DNA of 9,361 nucleotides from Spirochaetia bacterium UBA5550 (GCA_002425885.1 DINC01000019.1:149-9509); one strand, 5' to 3'. Counted from the stretch's first letter, positions 1 to 6,962 are shown. A program made the numbers and translations. Notes: generated from the sequence alone by a model not told the origin.

Positions 1-11
1 AGCAGAAAAAA

Positions 12-1469
12 ATGATTTTTGAAAAGATTAATTCTGATGAACCTGTAAAGATTAACTTCAAGTATGTTTCTGAAGATATTCTGATGCTTATAAACAGCAT
101 AATCACCAGGATACTCGGGAAAAGGGATCTTCTGTATCTTCTTCATTCACTCATTACCATCATGAGGGAGCTTGTTGTAAACTCACTTAAAGCCAATGCA
201 AAACGTGTTTTTTTTGAAGAGAGGGGCCTTGATATTAATGATCAGGCTCAGTATGCAAAGGGTATGGCGCTGTTTAAAGAAAAAATTATCGGTGATTTTG
301 ATTTTATTAAAAGCGACATTCTCAAAAGCGAAAACAGCATTCTCTTCAGTGTTACACCCGGTGAGAACGGAATTCTTTTTACTGTAAAAAACAGTACTCC
401 TATACATAAATCCGAGCAGGAAAGGATAAACAAGAGAATCGCTGTAGCTGTTCAGAATGATAATTTCAGTGATATATATGCTCATCTGGAGGATGACAGT
501 GAAGGGGCAGGCCTTGGTATTGCTCTGATAATCATGTTTCTGAAAAGCATGGGTATCCCTCACACATCGTTTAAACTGAAAAGTGATGATAAGGTAACAA
601 TGGCATCAATAGAGATACCTTACACTCTACACCCCCCTGAAATAATTACTAAAGTGAAAACCAGGATTCTCTATGAGATCAAAGGACTCCCCACATTCCC
701 GGAGAACGTTGTTGAACTGCTGAAGATGTGCACATCCCCGGATGCGGATATTAATATTATTGCCGGGAAGATTAAGCTTGATGTTTCATTAACCTCTGAT
801 GTTATAAAACTGGCCAATTCTGCCGGATTTATTACTATGGGTAAAACCGACGATATAGGCAAGGCCATTGTTAAAATCGGGCTTAAAAATCTACATTCAA
901 TTCTGCTGGCGAGCAATTCGAGAAAAATACTTGAAAGCCGGTATTCAAAGTTTGAGGAGATATGGGAACACTGCGGAAGAGTTGCTTTTTACGCAAAGTC
1001 CATTGCCCTGAAGTACGGGATGCATGATATTGCCGAGAATGCCTATATTACAGGTCTGCTGCATGATATTGGTAAAGTGATTCTCCTTGCTGTTGATATG
1101 AATGCTGTGAAACAGATTGCTGAGATCGTCAGGAACAGGGATATTATAAATTCAAGCGTAATGGAGGAGATCGCAATCGGGATAAGCCATGCCGAAATAG
1201 GATCTCTTGTGGCAGAGAAATGGAATTTTCCTGATTATATGGCTGCAACAATAAAGTATCATCACTCCCCCCTACTTATTCCGGAACAGTTCAGGGATAT
1301 AGCGTACACAGTGTATATTGCTAACATGATTTGCGGGATCGAGAAGAGAAACTACTATTACTACTATATAGAAGAGACCGCTCTCGGAAGATTCGGTATC
1401 AAAAGCGAAATTGATTTTGCTAAACTGCATGAATACCTCATTGCGGAGTATCAGAAAAAACCTAAATAA
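12..1469 (+). CDS. GHKL ATPase-like / HDOD domain signalling protein
   Basis: This is a cytoplasmic signalling protein of 485 residues with no signal peptide or membrane helix. Residues about 45-205 look like a histidine-kinase-type (GHKL) ATPase fold: RELVVNS at 52-58 fits the N box (E53, N57) and EGAGLG at 164-169 fits the G2 box. No clear DxGxG (G1) motif is seen where one would expect it, near VKNSTPIH (125-132), and there is no DHp phosphoacceptor domain upstream. Residues about 220-445 are an HDOD domain, starting at LPTFPENVVELL; they retain H351-D352 (HDIGK), SHAEIG (392-397), WNFP (404-407) and KYHH (415-418), but the last metal-ligand position appears to be Asn (YIAN, 435-438). HDOD domains usually act as signalling output or scaffold modules. 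The ATG at 12 is the first in the window, but the frame is open to the left edge, so the start may lie upstream. Its stop overlaps larC by 8 bases. Its partner and ligand are unknown. Confidence 0.85.
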   Translation: MIFEKINSDEPVKINFKYVSEDILMLINSIITRILGKRDLLYLLHSLITIMRELVVNSLKANAKRVFFEERGLDINDQAQYAKGMALFKEKIIGDFDFIKSDILKSENSILFSVTPGENGILFTVKNSTPIHKSEQERINKRIAVAVQNDNFSDIYAHLEDDSEGAGLGIALIIMFLKSMGIPHTSFKLKSDDKVTMASIEIPYTLHPPEIITKVKTRILYEIKGLPTFPENVVELLKMCTSPDADINIIAGKIKLDVSLTSDVIKLANSAGFITMGKTDDIGKAIVKIGLKNLHSILLASNSRKILESRYSKFEEIWEHCGRVAFYAKSIALKYGMHDIAENAYITGLLHDIGKVILLAVDMNAVKQIAEIVRNRDIINSSVMEEIAIGISHAEIGSLVAEKWNFPDYMAATIKYHHSPLLIPEQFRDIAYTVYIANMICGIEKRNYYYYYIEETALGRFGIKSEIDFAKLHEYLIAEYQKKPK

Positions 1470-2634
1470 TTTTATTTGCCTCCTGAAACGCTGAGTTGTA
1501 GACTTTCTTAAGAGGGACATCGTTCTCTGCTGCGAGTATTCTGCACTCTTCGTATTCCGGCGATATTGTAACCGTTTCCCCGTTCATCTCATGAATTTTT
1601 ACGTTTACTCTCCCATAAGGGGTCTCAACCTGGACTGTTTTTCTTGCGAGTATTCTTCTTGAAGTATTGGTTATCCTTACTCCGGAGGTTGATGTTTCAG
1701 TGAATATCCGGCTGATTACAGATTCAGATTTTTCCGGATGAGTGATCACTTTAAGTATATGTCCGGGCCTGTTTTTTTTCATGAAAACAGGTATCAGCGC
1801 GACATCAAGTGCTCCGTCATCAAAAAGAATGTTAAACAGGTAGGAGTAGAACTCGGGATTCATATCGTCAATAGATGTTTCGATTTCCATAACTTCATCT
1901 GACAGAACTCCTTCAAGAGCGGCAGTTTCACCAATGTATACACGCAGAAGATTAGGTATATCCAGGTTTCTGCTCCCTGCGCCATACCCTATGCTGTTAA
2001 TTGTTATCTCCGGCATGGAGGTATATGACTTTGCATAGTGTGCGATAATTGCAGCGCCTGTTGGTGTTGTAAGCTCGGCATTTGTGTCTGTTGAATACAG
2101 AGGTATTCCTTTGAGAATTTCTGCAGTTGCAGGTGCAGGGACAGGGAGCTGCCCGTGTGCTGTTTTAACGAATCCCCTGCCTGTATTCAGAGGAGATGAT
2201 ACTATCTTTTGAATTTTCATCTCATGTATAACAGCTGCAGCGCAGCATATATCAATTATTGAGTCAACAGCGCCAATTTCATGAAAGTGAATTTCTTCAA
2301 TGGATTTAACATGTATACGCGCTTCAGCTTCTGCTATTTTATTAAATATTCTTATCGAATGATCTTTTACTGATTCATGGAGACCGCTGCGCATAATAAT
2401 ATCCGTTATATCTGATAGCCTTCTATGGGGCTGCTCTTCTGAGGCATGAACTTTAAATGATGTTCCTGATATTCCGTTTTTAAGTATCTTTTCTGTAGAG
2501 ATTTTAAAACCGGAGAGGCCGAGACCTTCTGCGGTTTTTTCAATAAATGCAAAATTAAGTCCTGCGTCAATTAGTGCGCCGATCACCATGTCGCCGCTTA
2601 TACCTGCAAAACAGTCGAAGTATGCTGTTTTCAT
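1462..2634 (-). CDS. larC: LarC, nickel insertase of nickel-pincer cofactor synthesis
   Basis: LarC carries out the last step of NPN cofactor synthesis: CTP-dependent insertion of nickel into the bis-thiolated pyridinium mononucleotide made by LarB and LarE. The 390-residue protein starts with the family's typical AYFDCFAGISGDM (4-16). It has a His-rich HFHEIGAVDS stretch (116-125), TTPTGAAI (189-196), IETSIDDMNPE (251-261), where the C-terminal half begins, and KKNRPGH (286-292). In Lactiplantibacillus plantarum the two halves are joined by programmed frameshifting; here they are one uninterrupted frame of full length. The gene is last in the operon, one base after the larB stop, and a GGGGAG ribosome site lies five bases before its ATG. 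The 3' end runs into the tail of the convergent HDOD gene. Family assignment is firm; metal specificity is taken from the family. Confidence 0.95.
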   Translation of the reverse strand: MKTAYFDCFAGISGDMVIGALIDAGLNFAFIEKTAEGLGLSGFKISTEKILKNGISGTSFKVHASEEQPHRRLSDITDIIMRSGLHESVKDHSIRIFNKIAEAEARIHVKSIEEIHFHEIGAVDSIIDICCAAAVIHEMKIQKIVSSPLNTGRGFVKTAHGQLPVPAPATAEILKGIPLYSTDTNAELTTPTGAAIIAHYAKSYTSMPEITINSIGYGAGSRNLDIPNLLRVYIGETAALEGVLSDEVMEIETSIDDMNPEFYSYLFNILFDDGALDVALIPVFMKKNRPGHILKVITHPEKSESVISRIFTETSTSGVRITNTSRRILARKTVQVETPYGRVNVKIHEMNGETVTISPEYEECRILAAENDVPLKKVYNSAFQEANKII

Positions 2635-2635
2635 G

Positions 2636-3385
2636 TCATCTCCCCGTATTAATTATGGACGCAAGATAACCTGCGCCGAACCCGTTATCAATATTAACAA
2701 CTGCAACACCTGGAGCGCAGCTGTTTATCATAGTAAGCAGCGCGGAGAGCCCCTGAAAATTCGCGCCGTAACCGACGCTGGTAGGGAGCGCAATAACAGG
2801 GCGGCTTACGAGTCCAGCCGCAAGAGCAGGGAGCGCCCCTTCCATCCCGGCTGCTGCAACAATAACATTGGCTTTTGTCAGTATGTCAATGTGAGAAAGC
2901 AGCCTGTGAACGCCGGTGATCCCTACGTCAAAGAGTCTCTTCACCGGGGAGCCCATGGCTTCTGCAGTAAGCGCGGCCTCCTCAGCGTAAGGGATATCGG
3001 AAGTCCCCCCTGTGAGTACCAGCACATACCTGTCAGTCACAGGTTCAGGGATCTCTCCTATAATAATTATACGTGCGTGGCGGTTATAGGTAATTGAGTC
3101 AAAGGAGTTAAGGAGATAATCGTAGAGTTCACCTGTGGCGCGGGTAGCAAGAATAACACGGTTGTTCCTGTGAAGTTTTCCGGCAATATCTCTTACCTGC
3201 TCAAAAGTTTTCCCCTGCGAAAATATTACTTCAGGTGTTCCTGTCCTCAGTGCCCTGTGATGGTCCACCATGGCAAAGCCGAGATCCTCGTACGGAAGAT
3301 TTTTAAGTTCAGCTATGGCATCATCTGCGGAAATGGTTCCGCTTTGAATATTTTTAATTAGTTCTCTTATCTTCTGTTCTTCCAA
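2636..3385 (-). CDS. larB: LarB, NaAD carboxylase/hydrolase of nickel-pincer cofactor synthesis
   Basis: LarB starts NPN synthesis: it carboxylates the pyridine ring of nicotinic acid adenine dinucleotide at C5 and hydrolyses the phosphoanhydride, giving pyridinium-3,5-biscarboxylic acid mononucleotide and AMP. The 249 residues match the family length. A variable N-terminal helical part leads to DHHRALRTGTPEVIF (41-55), the nucleotide-binding signature. The C-terminal part is PurE-like (AIR carboxylase fold): LTGGTSD (124-130), AAGMEGALPAL (178-188), LPTSVGYGAN (200-209) and APGVAVVNIDNGFGAGY (224-240). Cys223 in NSCAPG lines up with the cysteine of L. plantarum LarB (Cys221) that forms a transient adduct with the pyridine ring. 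The start is TTG at 3385, backed by a GAGGG ribosome site eight bases upstream; the next Met is residue 39, inside the conserved domain. It sits 12 bases after larE and one base before larC. Confidence 0.95.
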   Translation of the reverse strand: MEEQKIRELIKNIQSGTISADDAIAELKNLPYEDLGFAMVDHHRALRTGTPEVIFSQGKTFEQVRDIAGKLHRNNRVILATRATGELYDYLLNSFDSITYNRHARIIIIGEIPEPVTDRYVLVLTGGTSDIPYAEEAALTAEAMGSPVKRLFDVGITGVHRLLSHIDILTKANVIVAAAGMEGALPALAAGLVSRPVIALPTSVGYGANFQGLSALLTMINSCAPGVAVVNIDNGFGAGYLASIINTGR

Positions 3386-3398
3386 TGTTTGTGCCCTC
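3383..3398 (-). promoter_or_regulatory. Ribosome binding site and TTG start of larB
   Basis: On the minus strand GAGGG (3398-3394) is followed by an eight-base spacer and TTG (3385-3383). The first G of the site is also the last base of the larE stop codon TAG (3400-3398), so larB initiation is probably coupled to termination of larE. No ATG or GTG in the larB frame lies close enough to this site to be a better start. Confidence 0.7.
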
Positions 3399-4237
3399 TA
3401 TCTGCGGAGATTCATACTCCCGGTTCTGTAGCCTTCGAGATCAATGGCTGCAAAATCAAAACCGAGAGATTTTATATAATCAGTTATCTGTCTGCGTAAC
3501 GCCGCATCTGTAAGCATATTGAATTTATCAGCCGGAATTTCAATTCTTGCCACATTGCAGTGGATTCGCAGTCTTACAACGGGGAATCCATTTTCCCTGA
3601 TGAAAGACTCGCCTTTTTCTATTTTTATGAGATCCTCTTTTTTGATCGCAGTGCCGAAGGGAATACGGGTTGCCAGGCATGGTGACGCATCAAGACTCCA
3701 GTTTTTGAGATCGTAGTATCTTGCGAGTTCGCGTATATTAGCTTTTTTGAATCCGGCTTCCTTCAGCGGGCTTAAAATTTTAAGTTCAGCGAGGGCTTTC
3801 AGCCCGGGCCTGTAATCGTCAAGATCTTCACTGTGAGTGCCGTCGAGGATTAAAGTAAACCCTTTTTCCTCTGCTGCTTTTCTGATTAAAGTAAAAATAT
3901 ATTTTTTGCAGTGATAACATCTGTCATGAGGGTTTGAAGATATTTTTTTTTGAGCGAGAATATCGGTTTCTATCAGAATATAACTTATATTTCTGAGACT
4001 GAGAAACTCCACTGCTGCATCAGTTTCACTCTGCGGATTCAATTGACTTTTTACAATTACAGCAAGGATTTCCGGATTTTTATTTCTGTAAGCTGCTTCA
4101 AGAAGAAGGGTGCTGTCTACACCTCCTGAAAAGGCAATAGCAACCCTGCTGCAATGCGAAAGAATTGCTTCAAGGCGCTCCCGGCATTTTTCAGTTTCAT
4201 CTGAAAGCTTAAATAAATTCATTTTTACCCCGGCCAT
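3398..4237 (-). CDS. larE: LarE, ATP-dependent sulfur transferase of nickel-pincer cofactor synthesis
   Basis: LarE activates the carboxylates of the LarB product by adenylation and replaces oxygen with sulfur, giving the bis-thiocarboxylate that LarC loads with nickel. The 279-residue protein has an N-terminal PP-loop pyrophosphatase domain with SGGVDS at 37-42, then NPHDRCYHCKKYIF (102-115), LDGTHSEDLDDYRPG (131-145) and SPCLATRIPFG (185-195). Cys187 corresponds to the sulfur-donating cysteine (Cys176) of L. plantarum LarE. Cys107 and Cys110 add a CxxC, the three-cysteine pattern of LarE proteins that bind a [4Fe-4S] cluster and recycle sulfur. It is the first gene of the operon. The ATG at 4237 has no good ribosome site; the in-frame ATG at 4222 (residue 6, MNLFK) has GGGG five bases upstream and may be the true start, giving 274 residues. 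Confidence 0.93.
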   Translation of the reverse strand: MAGVKMNLFKLSDETEKCRERLEAILSHCSRVAIAFSGGVDSTLLLEAAYRNKNPEILAVIVKSQLNPQSETDAAVEFLSLRNISYILIETDILAQKKISSNPHDRCYHCKKYIFTLIRKAAEEKGFTLILDGTHSEDLDDYRPGLKALAELKILSPLKEAGFKKANIRELARYYDLKNWSLDASPCLATRIPFGTAIKKEDLIKIEKGESFIRENGFPVVRLRIHCNVARIEIPADKFNMLTDAALRRQITDYIKSLGFDFAAIDLEGYRTGSMNLRR

Positions 4238-4267
4238 TGCTGGCTATATTGAATTAATCTTATTATT

Positions 4268-4297
4268 AATATACCAATTTTTAATACGTATTGATAA
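4268..4297 (-). promoter_or_regulatory. Possible sigma70-type promoter of larEBC
   Basis: Reading the minus strand, TTATCA (4297-4292; 4/6 match to the -35 consensus), an 18-base spacer and TATATT (4273-4268; 5/6 match to the -10 consensus) lie 31 bases before the first larE ATG. The surroundings are very AT-rich, so chance matches are likely and the call rests mainly on position. The spacer is covered by a palindrome listed separately. Confidence 0.3.
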
Positions 4298-4299
4298 TT
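4276..4299. promoter_or_regulatory. 24-base imperfect palindrome, candidate operator between larE and yitT-like gene
   Basis: The left half AATTTTTAATAC (4276-4287) and the right half GTATTGATAATT (4288-4299) are reverse complements at 10 of 12 positions, with a perfect 10-base core AATACGTATT (4283-4292). It covers the -35 and most of the spacer of the predicted larE promoter, where a bound dimeric repressor would block RNA polymerase. It does not look like the NikR pattern (GTATGA-N16-TCATAC). The regulator is unknown; AT-rich DNA gives palindromes by chance, so confidence is moderate. Confidence 0.4.
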
Positions 4300-4321
4300 T
4301 TTCGTGCACCCTTTTTTATTG

Positions 4322-4349
4322 GTGACAGGTGTAGTATAGTTTTTAAATT
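4322..4349 (+). promoter_or_regulatory. Weak candidate promoter of the YitT-family gene
   Basis: GTGACA (4322-4327; 5/6 match to the -35 consensus), a 16-base spacer and TAAATT (4344-4349; 4/6) precede the ATG at 4379. An alternative -10, TATAGT (4335-4340; 5/6), lacks a convincing -35. The ribosome site is clearer: GGAG at 4368-4371, seven bases before the ATG. Confidence 0.22.
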
Positions 4350-4378
4350 CAGAAGAAGTCGTTTCCCGGAGTAAAGCT

Positions 4379-5293
4379 ATGATAAAAATTTCAGTTAATA
4401 AATCAAGGGCTGCAGATAATATAAAGGATCTTGCTGGAATAATCTGCGGCTGTGCTGTAGGGGGCATGGGTTTATCTCTTTTTCTCATCCCCTTTAAAGC
4501 CAGTCCCGGCGGGGCTGCCGGTGTGGCGCAGATATTTTATTATATTTTGAATGTACCTGCCGGGGTCATGATGTTTGCAATTAATATTCCGCTGTTTATC
4601 ATAGGGGTAATTATATTCGGTAAGATGTTCGGTGTAAAAACACTATGGGGAATTTTCTGGCTTTCCTTTTTTACAGATTTTTTTAATTCAAATGCCTTTC
4701 TTAGCGCGGATTTTCTGAAGGATTTTCTTTTCAGAATAAACGATCAGACAGTCTCTTTTACCAATGAAGTTTTTCTCGGAGTTGTGGCAGGGTCACTCCT
4801 TTTGGGGCTTGGTGCAGGGCTTGTAATTAAATTCAACGGGTCAACAGGGGGGAGCGATATCCCTGCGCTGATGATAAGAAAATATTTCGGATTTACTGTG
4901 GGCATGTCCTACTTCATGATAGACAGCATAATAATTTTTGCTGTGGGGATAATATTCAGAAATCCGAATCTGATACTTTGGGGATTTGTTTCTCTTTATA
5001 TAACAACAAAAAGCACAGACTTTGTTGTTGAGGGGCTTTCATACACAAAGGAGCTGTTTATTATAAGCTCTGATTCAGAAAAAATAAAAAAGTATATTCT
5101 TAAAGATCTCGACAGAGGGTTCACTCTCCTGAAAGGGGAGGGGGGGTATACAGGGGAGCCGAAGGACATTATATATGTCGCGCTGCATACAAGAGAGCTT
5201 CCTAAAATTAAGGCGCGGATAAAGGAGGTTGACCCGAAGGCATTCGTTGTGGTGAACGATGCCTACGAGGTCTTCGGAGATTTCAGGCGTTAA
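4379..5293 (+). CDS. YitT family membrane protein (DUF161 repeats plus DUF2179)
   Basis: This integral membrane protein of 304 residues has the standard YitT layout. Hydrophobic helices fall at about 18-37, 45-58, 62-82, 88-102, 131-150, 172-192 and 196-210. The family's two related loop motifs are present, SPGGAAGVAQI (42-52) and GSTGGSDIPAL (154-164), marking the two DUF161 halves. The cytoplasmic C-terminal DUF2179 domain spans about 222-300 and contains LDRGFTLLKGEGGYTGEPKD (244-263) and the final NDAYEVFGDF (293-302). The family's transported substrate is not settled, so no function is claimed. It begins with ATG behind GGAG at seven bases, is divergent from larE, and converges on the chemoreceptor gene with only 25 bases between the stops. 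Codons 253-256 form an unusually G-rich tract. Family call is firm. Confidence 0.92.
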   Translation: MIKISVNKSRAADNIKDLAGIICGCAVGGMGLSLFLIPFKASPGGAAGVAQIFYYILNVPAGVMMFAINIPLFIIGVIIFGKMFGVKTLWGIFWLSFFTDFFNSNAFLSADFLKDFLFRINDQTVSFTNEVFLGVVAGSLLLGLGAGLVIKFNGSTGGSDIPALMIRKYFGFTVGMSYFMIDSIIIFAVGIIFRNPNLILWGFVSLYITTKSTDFVVEGLSYTKELFIISSDSEKIKKYILKDLDRGFTLLKGEGGYTGEPKDIIYVALHTRELPKIKARIKEVDPKAFVVVNDAYEVFGDFRR

Positions 5294-5318
5294 CTCTTAA
5301 TATATATTTTTTAAGTAT

Positions 5319-6869
5319 CTATGCAAATTTTATATTAAGTTCTTCTGCCAGGCGCTGAATTTTTTCGGAATTCTCACGGAGAAGTTCTGTGTTTTCAGCG
5401 TTTTTCTGTACTATGGCACTTGTACTTTCAACACTTGCCACTATATCATTAATTGCAGTCTTCTGTTCCTGCATTGACAGCTCTATAATTCCGGATTTAT
5501 TTTTTACAGCTTCAACTCTTTCATTCATAATCCTTTTGATATCTTTCTGACTTGTGATTTCCTGAATCATATCAAGGGATTTCCCCTGAATTGCTTTGAA
5601 ATTGCCAAGGAGATTCTGGATGAACAGAAGTATGTTTACTATTATCCGGTTACCCTGCTCAACATCATTTCTGCTTTTTTCTATGAGAGATGATATCTGT
5701 TTAAGCTGCTGCTGGGATGTGTCCGCGAGTTTGCTTATCTCCCCTGCAACTACCGCAAAACCTCTGCCGTACTCTCCGGCACGCGCGGCTTCTATTGAAG
5801 CATTGAGAGCCAGAAGATTGATCCTCTCGAAAAAATCTTCGATTATTTCAGTTACAGTTTCCACTTCTGCTGAGTTATGTGAAATCTGCCTGTTTGTCCT
5901 GTCCAGATCTTCTGATGCTTGTTTCCCGTTTTCAGCAAGTTGCACAAAGGAGTCGAAGAGTTCGTTAATTTCACGGGAATGATGTTCCGTGAGTCCGATT
6001 GACATTGCAAGAGTGTTGAGGCAATCGATTAAGTTCCGGAGAGCAGCTCCCTGTTCAATAGTCTGACCGGCTACGTTTTCAGTACCTGCTGAGATCTCTT
6101 CAATGGCTGAGGTAAGCTCCTCCACTGATGCCGCCTGGGATCTGGCATTATCGGTGTATGAATCTATAAGTAAAGTATTGGTGTTTATGGAATTTCTGAG
6201 TTCATTAGCAACGGATTTTATAGTATCCATGAGATTTCTTATGTGAAGAAGCTGCTCGACATTTCGTGCAGACTCACCTTCCGCATGCTGTATTGTCTGC
6301 TGCATAAAGCGGTTGGTAAAGAAACCTGCCATATATACACATGCAAGAGTAATTGAGCCGTCATAATAGGCGGTTTTTGCTGTTTCTGCTATGATTCCTG
6401 AAGCCAGTGAAGGTACAATTAAAAAGAAGTAAGTTGACTGAATAGTCAGAAACAGTATAAATAAAACTCCGGTAACGCCGGCTGTACAGAAAAAAGAAGC
6501 GTATACAAGATCAAGATACATGAAATATGTAAGTGAAACTCCGGCCAGGTGCGGCGGCTGAAGAAGAAACCCGCCACCTGCAAGGATGCCGGCTCCTGAG
6601 GCCATAACAACAGCAGCACCGGCAGCTTTACCGCGTGCCACGAGAGCTATCGTTGTAAAAGCAACAGTAATTATCGGTATTGTCAGTTTAAGAGTATGAT
6701 ACAGGCGGGATGTATTATCATATGACAAGGCGATAACAGACAGCGCTATCATAAGCAGAATAAAAAGTATGGCTGAATAAGCTGTAAATTGAGCTTTTCT
6801 GTAATAGAGTACATCAGCTTTTTCTATCCGCTTCAATAAAAATGAATCAAGATGTACAAGAATTTTCAT
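5319..6869 (-). CDS. Methyl-accepting chemotaxis protein with six-helix membrane domain
   Basis: This is a chemoreceptor of 516 residues that would feed a CheA/CheW array. The N-terminal 190 residues hold about six hydrophobic segments (roughly 28-50, 62-78, 82-102, 113-128, 131-155, 170-186) joined by short loops, so there is no periplasmic ligand domain; sensing would be inside the membrane or through a partner. No HAMP domain is evident. Residues about 200-516 are a long coiled coil with the MCP signalling tip at 349-383 (RINLLALNASIEAARAGE followed by YGRGFAVVAGEISKLAD), including the strongly conserved GFAVVAGEI segment. ASVEELTSAIEEISAGTENV (247-266) is a typical adaptation-helix stretch. 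The C terminus (LNIKFA) has no NWETF-type CheR tether. Its ribosome site is weak (GAGAG about 11 bases upstream of the ATG). No other chemotaxis gene is in the window, so it is an orphan receptor here. Confidence 0.93.
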   Translation of the reverse strand: MKILVHLDSFLLKRIEKADVLYYRKAQFTAYSAILFILLMIALSVIALSYDNTSRLYHTLKLTIPIITVAFTTIALVARGKAAGAAVVMASGAGILAGGGFLLQPPHLAGVSLTYFMYLDLVYASFFCTAGVTGVLFILFLTIQSTYFFLIVPSLASGIIAETAKTAYYDGSITLACVYMAGFFTNRFMQQTIQHAEGESARNVEQLLHIRNLMDTIKSVANELRNSINTNTLLIDSYTDNARSQAASVEELTSAIEEISAGTENVAGQTIEQGAALRNLIDCLNTLAMSIGLTEHHSREINELFDSFVQLAENGKQASEDLDRTNRQISHNSAEVETVTEIIEDFFERINLLALNASIEAARAGEYGRGFAVVAGEISKLADTSQQQLKQISSLIEKSRNDVEQGNRIIVNILLFIQNLLGNFKAIQGKSLDMIQEITSQKDIKRIMNERVEAVKNKSGIIELSMQEQKTAINDIVASVESTSAIVQKNAENTELLRENSEKIQRLAEELNIKFA

Positions 6870-6935
6870 ATTTTAATACGCTCTCTATTATTAATTTCAG
6901 CAACATTGAAAAATATAGAGTTTTTTATCCATAAC

Positions 6936-6962
6936 AAAATTGGTTAGCCAATAAAAAATTGG
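6936..6962. promoter_or_regulatory. Alternating ATTGG/CCAAT repeats upstream of the chemoreceptor gene
   Basis: On the plus strand AAAATTGG occurs at 6936-6943 and again at 6955-6962, a direct repeat with a 19-base period, and between them lies CCAAT at 6948-6952. ATTGG-TTAG-CCAAT is a perfect 5-bp dyad, and CCAAT-AAAAA-ATTGG is a second one sharing the middle arm. The site is 67-93 bases upstream of the chemoreceptor ATG, where a promoter or operator would be expected. Read on the minus strand, ATTGG-CTAA-CCAAT followed by TTTTG could also be a weak terminator for the gene ending at 7024. The role is not settled. Confidence 0.35.

Noticed and set aside
1351..1370. Repetitive TAC/TAT codons giving five tyrosines in a row in the HDOD protein
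   Set aside because: The run is short and imperfect, with mixed codons, so slippage is unlikely. The reading frame continues normally on both sides.
2588..3097. 169-codon open frame on the plus strand, antisense to larB and the start of larC
   Set aside because: Its translation has no recognisable motif and is rich in Arg, Cys and Asn, as a shadow frame would be. The opposite strand encodes clearly conserved LarB and LarC motifs.
4304..4309. GTGCAC palindrome in the larE upstream region
   Set aside because: A six-base palindrome is expected by chance and has no extension or second copy nearby.
5296..5315. CTTAA/TTAAG inverted repeat between the convergent YitT-family and chemoreceptor genes, possible two-way terminator
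   Set aside because: The stem is 5 bp with one G-C pair and a 10-base loop in purely AT-rich DNA. It is too weak to call, though termination must happen near here.
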